A stretch of 8,538 nucleotides of DNA from Dehalococcoidia bacterium (GTDB lineage Bacteria; Chloroflexota; Dehalococcoidia; GIF9; AB-539-J10), in the NCBI GenBank assembly GCA_030627025.1, contig DAOUSX010000028.1:1-8538 (forward strand), written 5' to 3'. This document shows positions 4,661 to 8,538 of this stretch, one piece after another (position 1 is the first letter of the stretch; every line of letters begins with the position of its first letter). The notes beneath the pieces are model-generated. The model was not told where the DNA came from. It made no database searches and saw only the letters and a program-made list of their open reading frames with translations. A program made the translations under genes and the position numbers.

Positions 4661-4688
4661 GATAACATATCCAATAATTTTTTGTCAA
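4659..4688 (-). promoter_or_regulatory. Promoter of the sigma/clamp operon
   Basis: On the minus strand TTGACA (4683-4688, perfect -35) is followed after 18 bases by TATCTT (4659-4664) with a TG one base upstream, giving an extended -10. The predicted start is near 4651, leaving a leader of about 87 bases before ATG at 4564. The surrounding 4600-4762 stretch is very A/T-rich and contains no gene. Confidence 0.8.
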
Positions 4689-4761
4689 TAGAATTTTATA
4701 TTTGGTAATGAAAATTTTTTTGGTTAATATACTGGGCGATTCTGGGGAACTTAATGGAGCT

Positions 4762-5622
4762 CTAGCTTTGCCAGAAAGATATGAACGGGTGAACCTGAAG
4801 GACAATTTTATTCAGAGCATACGGCTCTTGAGCAGTGCTTTCAATATCCTGGTAGATTGCCATCCTGGCTGCATCTAATCGTTTACTTCGTATGCTTGCT
4901 TCTCTGAATCTTAAGTAGTCGTCTGCCCAGCTAATCGGGAGTTCATTCTGAACCAGAGCAACCCTTAACCTCTCAAGAAGAGCTACTCGAATTGAAAACC
5001 AACTGCAACCTCTCTTTTCCTGCAAACCTGACTTGATTAAGGTCCTTTTGAATATTAATGATAGTGTGCCCACGTAGAGTTGTCTGGGATGGTATTCCTT
5101 GATTACCGGCATTATTTCACGAGGGACCACAGTCCATCTACCTTTACCATGTTGAACCGGCTTGATGTAGAGTTTCCCATTCTTTATATCTTTGCTGTCC
5201 ACCTGAGCCAGTTCAAGGCGGCTCATTCCAAAGATTGTTGCCAGCGCTAAATAAAAGCGTTCCTCTTTGGAGTAGTTCCCACGGTTTTTAATCAGTGTCT
5301 TAATTTCATCAAAGGTAAAGGCAGTAATAGGTAAACGTTCAAGTATCTTGGGTTGGTCCTTCTTGGATAAGGGCCATAACCACGAGTTGGCTGCATATAG
5401 TTTTTTGAGCACAACGAAGTAAAACTTTTGTGAGCTAGGGCTGATGCCTTTTTCCTCTTGCTGGGCGAAGAAGCGCTTCAGCTTTCTTTTCGATGGGGGT
5501 AATTTATCACCTGTGAAGTTTAAAAACCTTTTGGCAACGGTGAGATAATTTGTAATAGTAAAGGGTGATTTCCCTTCTGGTGAGGTTAAAGCCAGCCTTA
5601 AATTCTCCAGCTCAATACTCAT
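4762..5622 (-). CDS. Divergent tyrosine recombinase (integrase-like)
   Basis: The 286-residue protein has the two-part layout of tyrosine recombinases, which cut and rejoin DNA at specific sites. Residues about 18-85 look like the helical core-binding domain (SPFTITNYLTVAKRFLNFTG ... SSQKFYFVVLKKLY). Residues 101-262 look like the catalytic domain: TFDEIKTLI, then GMSRLELAQVDSKDI with the box I Arg135, then a beta hairpin QHGKGRWTVVP carrying Lys160. The box II motif His-x-x-Arg appears as F-S-I-R (209-212), so Arg212 is kept and His is missing. No Leu-Gly-His motif is seen near 231-240. Tyr257 in RMAIYQDIES is the candidate nucleophile. ATG at 5622 overlaps the stop of the preceding gene and has no clear Shine-Dalgarno sequence, so translation is probably coupled. 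It may be an active but unusual integrase, a resolvase-like protein, or a degenerate copy. Confidence 0.75.
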   Translation of the reverse strand: MSIELENLRLALTSPEGKSPFTITNYLTVAKRFLNFTGDKLPPSKRKLKRFFAQQEEKGISPSSQKFYFVVLKKLYAANSWLWPLSKKDQPKILERLPITAFTFDEIKTLIKNRGNYSKEERFYLALATIFGMSRLELAQVDSKDIKNGKLYIKPVQHGKGRWTVVPREIMPVIKEYHPRQLYVGTLSLIFKRTLIKSGLQEKRGCSWFSIRVALLERLRVALVQNELPISWADDYLRFREASIRSKRLDAARMAIYQDIESTAQEPYALNKIVLQVHPFISFWQS

Positions 5623-5914
5623 ACTTGTTAGCTGTTTTACCTAAGTATTTTGCCCAGGATTTCTTTGTCCGCCTGAGTTCTTCCCGCTGCTCCTTCAACT
5701 CCTTGAGCTCTTCCTCAACGGGGAAAGAGAACATGTCGGCATTGAGTTTAGCCATCTGCTCCAGCTCTTCATCTGTGGCCGTGGCAATCAAGAAGCACCG
5801 TTGCGCTGCCATTTTCTTAGCTTTTCTGGTCCTGCCGTCAAGGGTAAGAATCTCCCTGGTATTAATTAAAATATGGGCCCATTGCTTGACTGTGGCGCTT
5901 ACTTGAATATTCAT
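5612..5914 (-). CDS. Hypothetical protein with C-terminal coiled coil, 100 residues
   Basis: ATG at 5914 follows GGAGGAAAT and lies about 11 bases after the predicted start of transcription. The N-terminal 45 residues contain VKQWAHILINTREILTLDG, then a basic patch (RTRKAKKMAAQR). Residues about 47-87 form a highly charged heptad-like helix (DEELEQMAKLNADMF, then VEEELKELKEQREELRRTKKSW), likely a coiled coil. There is no recognised domain. It overlaps the recombinase gene by 11 bases and shares its promoter, so it may assist or control recombination, as excisionase-type or accessory proteins do. That is inference from position only. Confidence 0.72.
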   Translation of the reverse strand: MNIQVSATVKQWAHILINTREILTLDGRTRKAKKMAAQRCFLIATATDEELEQMAKLNADMFSFPVEEELKELKEQREELRRTKKSWAKYLGKTANKYEY

Positions 5915-5931
5915 ATTTCCTCCACATTCTT

Positions 5932-5960
5932 AATATAATATCTAGTTTCTGCTTTGTCAA
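5932..5960 (-). promoter_or_regulatory. Strong promoter for the recombinase operon
   Basis: On the minus strand TTGACA (5955-5960) is followed after exactly 17 bases by TATATT (5932-5937). This is six of six and five of six matches to the sigma-70 consensus. The start is predicted near 5925, giving a leader of only about 11 bases that contains little more than the Shine-Dalgarno sequence of the gene at 5914. Confidence 0.85.
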
Positions 5961-5966
5961 CCCCCT

Positions 5967-5983
5967 CTGCTATAATGACGCCA
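5967..5983 (+). promoter_or_regulatory. Extended -10 promoter giving a leaderless transcript
   Basis: TGCTATAAT at 5968-5976 is a perfect extended -10 element on the plus strand. The -35 position (about 5948-5953) shows no good match. The predicted start is at about 5983, the A of the ATG of the plus-strand gene, and no Shine-Dalgarno sequence is present. This promoter lies 7 bases outside the -35 of the opposing promoter, and its own -35 region is inside that promoter's spacer. Confidence 0.7.
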
Positions 5984-6324
5984 TGGTGAAAAAGAAGACA
6001 GTTTCCGAGATCTTTGCTGAAGTTAGTCCCGGGACCACTGTTATACCCGGTGGCAGACGATACGACAAGGGAAAGAAAACAACGGAGCGATCTACTCAGG
6101 TAACTGGCCCGCCGACAGAGCCTTATACCTCCCGGCGGATAACTGGAGAGGATTATGAGAGGGCTGAGGGTGTGAACTGTCCTATATGTGGTGAGAAAAC
6201 ATTGCAGCTCTTCCCTTATGGCTTTCTAGGTAATAGAAAAGCATGCAAGAAGTGTATTGAGAGAAGAACATACTTACTGGAAAATCGAAGGAAAATATTA
6301 GGCGCAAGGCGCAACCGAAGATAA
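5983..6324 (+). CDS. Basic protein with a zinc-ribbon-like C-x2-C pair, 113 residues
   Basis: The protein is strongly basic (MVKKKTVSEIFAEV at the start, then ENRRKILGARRNRR at the end). Residues 66-91 hold C-P-I-C-G, then an 18-residue gap, then C-K-K-C, a spacing typical of a zinc ribbon or treble-clef finger. The middle (20-60) is rich in Gly, Thr, Pro and Arg and probably disordered. A role in binding DNA or RNA is plausible from charge and zinc site, but no named family is recognised. ATG at 5983 appears to be the first base of the mRNA. Leaderless messages are known for some phage repressors, for example lambda cI from its maintenance promoter. Being divergent from the recombinase operon and sharing its control region, it could be a regulator. 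It is followed by a hairpin terminator at 6331-6366. Confidence 0.72.
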   Translation: MVKKKTVSEIFAEVSPGTTVIPGGRRYDKGKKTTERSTQVTGPPTEPYTSRRITGEDYERAEGVNCPICGEKTLQLFPYGFLGNRKACKKCIERRTYLLENRRKILGARRNRR

Positions 6325-6330
6325 CAGAAC

Positions 6331-6366
6331 GGGGCACCCGAGGTTAACTTCAGGGTGTCCCTTTCT
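6331..6366 (+). terminator. Probable terminator after the CxxC gene
   Basis: GGGGCACCC (6331-6339) pairs with GGGTGTCCC (6353-6361), 9 pairs with one G-T wobble, followed by TTTCT. The loop region itself is nearly palindromic (GAGGTTAACTTC). The T run is short, so the strength is uncertain. Confidence 0.6.
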
Positions 6367-6494
6367 ACGTTCCAGTGGTCTATTTAAGTTTACCGGCAGC
6401 TTTTTAAAATGGCGGTTGCCTTGCTAAGTCCAGCCTTTACCGCGGCAGGAATTGCCATCCCAGCACGTTCTTTTACAATAAGGGGTGGCTTTGA

Positions 6495-6608
6495 GTGGCT
6501 TTAGCCAAAGCAAATGAAGAACAGCGTGTTTGGTTGATGAAGACTCTTGGGCAACTGCTTTTATTGGCTGATATGAGGCGATTAAAGTCTATTGTCAGTG
6601 TTTTGTAG
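6495..6608 (+). CDS. Possible small protein, 37 residues
   Basis: A short frame starts at GTG (6495) with a loose Shine-Dalgarno match (AGGGGTGG) about six bases before it. The translation begins VALAKANEEQRVWLMKTLGQ and ends LLLLADMRRLKSIVSVL, an amphipathic helical composition that looks like real protein. It could be a small regulator or the remaining tail of a larger decayed gene. The rest of the 390-base stretch 6325-6714 contains the terminator above, this frame and the promoter at 6615-6643. No other gene is convincing there. Confidence 0.3.
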   Translation: MALAKANEEQRVWLMKTLGQLLLLADMRRLKSIVSVL

Positions 6609-6614
6609 GGTAAG

Positions 6615-6643
6615 TTGCCTATATATATATATTGGATTATAAT
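6615..6643 (+). promoter_or_regulatory. Promoter for the gene at 6715
   Basis: TTGCCT (6615-6620) and a perfect TATAAT (6638-6643) are separated by 17 bases, most of them an AT-dinucleotide run (6621-6632). The predicted start is near 6650, giving a leader of about 65 bases. Confidence 0.65.
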
Positions 6644-6714
6644 TTAATAACCAGCGACTCCAAGCGATATATTGAAAGATTGAATAGATGCAACTTTTAT
6701 AGCGGGAGACACGT

Positions 6715-7059
6715 ATGGAAATTACTGATACCAATAGCACGAAAGAATTTTTAATAGCCACCATATCTCTAGTTACAAATAAATTCCCAATCCGCAAAAG
6801 ATTGGCCGTTACGAGATACATAAAAACCTACATCTATCGTATGTCTGGATATGAAATTGCGGAAACTATTGAGGAAATTAAGGCGGGTAGGAGGACAGAT
6901 TTGGATTATAAGTTGGAACAAGCCTCTAAAGGTTATGATAAGTGGATGATTAAGCACGGTAGGCAAGAGGAAGAGGAACCGGGTTTTAGACCTACCCATT
7001 ATGATGTTGAAAGGTTGAAACAAATTATAGCTAAAGAGAAAAAAGAGCCTCAGCGATGA
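6715..7059 (+). CDS. Hypothetical protein, 114 residues, charged
   Basis: ATG at 6715 follows GGGAG with a six-base gap. The N-terminal part (10-45) is a mixed hydrophobic and basic helix (EFLIATISLVTNKFPIRKR, then LAVTRYIKTYIYRM). The remainder is charged and helical (YEIAETIEEIKAGRRTDLD, then YKLEQASKGYDKWMIK), with an acidic run EEEE at 85-88 and a lysine-rich end. No family is recognised. The base composition is more A/T-rich than in the neighbouring minus-strand genes, which may mean a different origin. Its last codons and stop lie inside the terminator hairpin used by the opposing operon. Confidence 0.68.
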   Translation: MEITDTNSTKEFLIATISLVTNKFPIRKRLAVTRYIKTYIYRMSGYEIAETIEEIKAGRRTDLDYKLEQASKGYDKWMIKHGRQEEEEPGFRPTHYDVERLKQIIAKEKKEPQR

Positions 7060-7070
7060 GCTGAGGCTCT
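7038..7070 (-). terminator. Terminator of the helicase operon, inside the converging gene
   Basis: Positions 7044-7054 pair perfectly with 7060-7070 (11 bp, AGAGCCTCAGC with GCTGAGGCTCT, loop GATGA). On the minus strand it is followed by six T, so it serves the genes at 7078-8538. The left arm encodes the last residues of the plus-strand gene, whose TGA stop is in the loop. On the plus strand no T run follows. Confidence 0.88.
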
Positions 7071-7077
7071 GGGTAAA

Positions 7078-7260
7078 TTAGCTAATGAAGCAGGAGGCCC
7101 TAGACCCGCCAAATCCTCCCGGCAGCGCACCCTTCTGGACATAAAGCATGCCAGCAGCAATATCCCTGCTGCTGTAGGCTTCTTCACCGAGTTCTTCCCG
7201 ATACCTAATACAGTTCTTGGTTTCCTTTTCGTAGGTAAACTTCAATTCTAGCTTTTCCAT
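7078..7260 (-). CDS. Small conserved-looking phage protein, 60 residues
   Basis: ATG at 7260 follows GGGAGGAGACGAATT. The protein starts with a short strand (MEKLELKFTYEKETKNCIRY) and contains IAAGMLYVQKGALPGG. The combination 'F-x-x-E-K-E-T-K-N-x-x-R-Y ... G-x-L-Y-V-Q-K-x-A-L' looks like a small beta-strand protein that recurs in phages and plasmids beside replication genes, but I know no function for it. The start overlaps the end of the preceding gene by 56 bases. It is the last gene before the terminator at 7044-7070. Confidence 0.72.
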   Translation of the reverse strand: MEKLELKFTYEKETKNCIRYREELGEEAYSSRDIAAGMLYVQKGALPGGFGGSRASCFIS

Positions 7261-7483
7261 AATTCGTCTCCTCCCTTATTTCATTTACTCGCTCTCGTAG
7301 CAGCCACTCTTCAAAACCCTGGTGAGGGCTAGAGCCATCTGTAGCCATGCTTCCAACAAGCCCGATAAGCTCACCAAGGCTACCAGAGCAGTATGCCTTG
7401 GCTAGCTCATACCAAGCCCACTTGTTGTCCGGCTGGCCTCTCACTCTGGCCAGAGCCCGTGATTTCTCGCTTGTCATCGGCAT
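7205..7483 (-). CDS. Hypothetical protein, 92 residues, overlapping both neighbours
   Basis: ATG at 7483 follows AAGGAGAGAAAT, a good site lying inside the 3' end of the helicase gene (77-base overlap, different frame). The stop falls 56 bases inside the next gene. The protein begins MPMTSEKSRALARVRGQPDNK and has a helical middle (WAWYELAKAYCSGSLGELIGLVG), a DGSSPHQG linker and a charged C-terminus. No family is recognised. Long overlaps of this sort suggest coupled translation. Part of the overlap lies beyond the conserved helicase core, so it may have grown into a relaxed helicase tail. A second ATG three codons in (7477) is also possible. Confidence 0.62.
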   Translation of the reverse strand: MPMTSEKSRALARVRGQPDNKWAWYELAKAYCSGSLGELIGLVGSMATDGSSPHQGFEEWLLRERVNEIREETNYGKARIEVYLRKGNQELY

Positions 7484-8538
7484 ATTTCTCTCCTTGGGCG
7501 TCCCAGTAGAAGGTAAGTTTGCCAGTTATCCCCCGCATGCGGTCCTTGGCTATGAGCAGTTCTGTGTCGGCACCATGTGGGTTTATATCTCGCTCGTAAT
7601 AGGAGGCTCGATAAAGAAATAGGATGAGGTCAGCATCCTGTTCAATGGCGCCGCTTTCTCTCAAGTCAGAGAGCACGGGGCGTTTATCCGCACGACCTTC
7701 AGGCGCCCGGCTTAACTGCGATAGAACGACTAATGGAATATCAAACTCTTTAGCCATGTTCGCCAGTTCCCCCGATATGTAAGTTATCCGCTCGTTGGGA
7801 TTAGCCCCATATCTGTCCCTCAAAAGTTGCAGATAATCAACAAAGGCGATATCGAGGCCATAATTTAGTTTCATTCGTTCCATGAGCTGCCTGAGAGACG
7901 ATGTCGTTTGAGGGCCGCGGCACAGATAAAGCCTAAACTCTGCCAACTCGCCAAGGGATAGAGTGATCGCGTCGAGTAGCTCATCGGTGTAGCCGCCGCA
8001 CCTTATCACTCTTGCTGGTCTCCCAACCAAACTGGCCACGAGCTTATCAAGAACTGCTTCGGGGAGCATTTCAAGGGAGGCAAACAGTACGTTGTGATTC
8101 TCCGCTACATGTTTGGCTACTTGCAGAGCCAACGTAGTTTTGCCCACACCTGGTCTGGATGCCAAGATGATATAATCGCCGTTAAATAATCCCCCAGTCC
8201 GTTTATCAAACCCACTAAAACCCGTAGGAATACCGGGAATGCTGTCTCTCAGTTTCGAATACCTTCCCATTGCTTTAGTTGCCAGATCACCTGGGGTCCA
8301 AATCTGCGTTGCAGGTATGGATTTCGCAACAGCACTCAATATTGCTTGGCTATCGGAGAGGGCTTGCTGAGGATCTCTATTTTCATAGGCTACCTGGGCA
8401 ATCTCGCCCGCAGCAGCAATCAGTTTGCGGTTTATTGAGGAGTCTTTTACCACTTTTGCATAGTAGGGGGCATGGAAGGGGCTGGGAGTGATCGAAATTA
8501 AGTGGCTGAGATAGGCAGCACCGCCAATGCTCGCGAGC
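7407..8538 (-). CDS. dnaB: Replicative DNA helicase, DnaB family (5' end outside window)
   Basis: This is a hexameric ATP-driven helicase that opens the replication fork. The frame is open to the window edge, and 376 residues are visible, so roughly 60-80 N-terminal residues are missing. Counting from the edge, residues 1-60 show the end of the N-terminal domain and linker (GGAAYLSHLISITPSPFH, then YYAKVVKD). The RecA-like core follows: Walker A SRPGVGKT (127-134), Walker B FVDYLQLL (232-239), sensor SQLSR (273-277), the DnaB signature DLRESGAIEQDADLI (291-305), and AKDRMRG (330-336) carrying the arginines used between subunits. The linker 'IPTGFSGFDKRTGGL' before Walker A is typical. There is no sign of frameshift or insertion. 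The last 20 residues (SGQSERPAGQQVGLV) are extra and overlap the next gene. Helicase plus clamp points to a phage replication module. Confidence 0.95.
   Translation of the reverse strand, partial: LASIGGAAYLSHLISITPSPFHAPYYAKVVKDSSINRKLIAAAGEIAQVAYENRDPQQALSDSQAILSAVAKSIPATQIWTPGDLATKAMGRYSKLRDSIPGIPTGFSGFDKRTGGLFNGDYIILASRPGVGKTTLALQVAKHVAENHNVLFASLEMLPEAVLDKLVASLVGRPARVIRCGGYTDELLDAITLSLGELAEFRLYLCRGPQTTSSLRQLMERMKLNYGLDIAFVDYLQLLRDRYGANPNERITYISGELANMAKEFDIPLVVLSQLSRAPEGRADKRPVLSDLRESGAIEQDADLILFLYRASYYERDINPHGADTELLIAKDRMRGITGKLTFYWDAQGEKYADDKREITGSGQSERPAGQQVGLV

Noticed and set aside
4600..4762. Possible replication origin or phage attachment site in the A/T-rich gap
   Set aside because: There are no iterons or DnaA boxes, and no tRNA-like end. 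A promoter with operator-like repeats explains the visible structure. An attachment core cannot be recognised without the host junction.
6390..6458. Minus-strand mini-frame starting MAIPAAVKAGLSKATAI
   Set aside because: It has only 22 codons and no Shine-Dalgarno sequence before its ATG. It is recorded as a possible remnant, not a gene.
6621..6632. AT dinucleotide run
   Set aside because: It is short and lies in a promoter spacer. There is no sign of an origin or iterons.
6582..7023. Two minus-strand frames opposite the 6715-7059 gene
   Set aside because: Both lack ribosome binding sites and read through A/T-rich DNA. The plus-strand frame has a promoter and a Shine-Dalgarno sequence.
1..8538. 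CRISPR array or insertion sequence
   Set aside because: There are no regularly spaced direct repeats with unique spacers, and no transposase or terminal inverted repeats.

Overview
This window looks like part of a temperate bacteriophage or prophage (or a related mobile element) from a bacterium with strong Shine-Dalgarno signals (AAAGGAGGTGA), frequent TTG starts and ordinary sigma-70 type promoters. The evidence is a replicative helicase of the DnaB family at the right edge, a sliding-clamp (DnaN-like) gene, a sigma-70-like gene, a tyrosine-recombinase-like gene, and many small tightly packed genes of unknown function. The host cannot be fixed from this sequence. The hairpin repeats at the left edge and the look of the sigma-like protein give a weak impression of Chloroflexota (Dehalococcoidia-like), which is inference only.

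Layout. Nearly everything is on the minus strand, so transcription runs right to left. (1) 7078-8538: the 5'-truncated dnaB-like gene and two small overlapping genes, closed by a terminator at 7044-7070 that lies inside the 3' end of a converging gene. (2) 5983-7059: a plus-strand island with a CxxC/CxxC protein that appears to be transcribed without a leader, a possible 37-residue ORF, and a 114-residue unknown protein with its own promoter. (3) 4762-5914: a coiled-coil protein and a divergent tyrosine recombinase, read leftwards from a strong promoter that interlocks with the promoter of the plus-strand gene. (4) 2720-4564: a second strong promoter, with overlapping inverted repeats at its start point, drives a sigma-70-like gene (apparently split by one extra base) and the sliding-clamp gene, ending at a textbook terminator. 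(5) 194-2416: six small unknown genes in one direction, with repeated mosaic leader sequences between them, ending in a strong terminator at 131-169. The stretch 1-109 is a cluster of perfect G/C-rich hairpins of the kind dispersed in bacterial genomes.

How the genes may work together (inference). The helicase loads at the phage origin, the clamp tethers a DNA polymerase, and the sigma-like protein may redirect host or phage transcription. The back-to-back promoters at 5932-5976 cannot easily be used together and could form a switch between the recombinase operon and the zinc-ribbon-like protein. The left-hand small genes resemble an accessory block assembled from cassettes that share leader sequences.

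Main points for a second look: the split sigma-like gene, the interlocked promoters with a leaderless start, a clamp with a shortened first domain and a repetitive charged tail, a recombinase lacking some catalytic residues, mosaic repeated leaders, and runs of consecutive in-frame stop codons after three genes.
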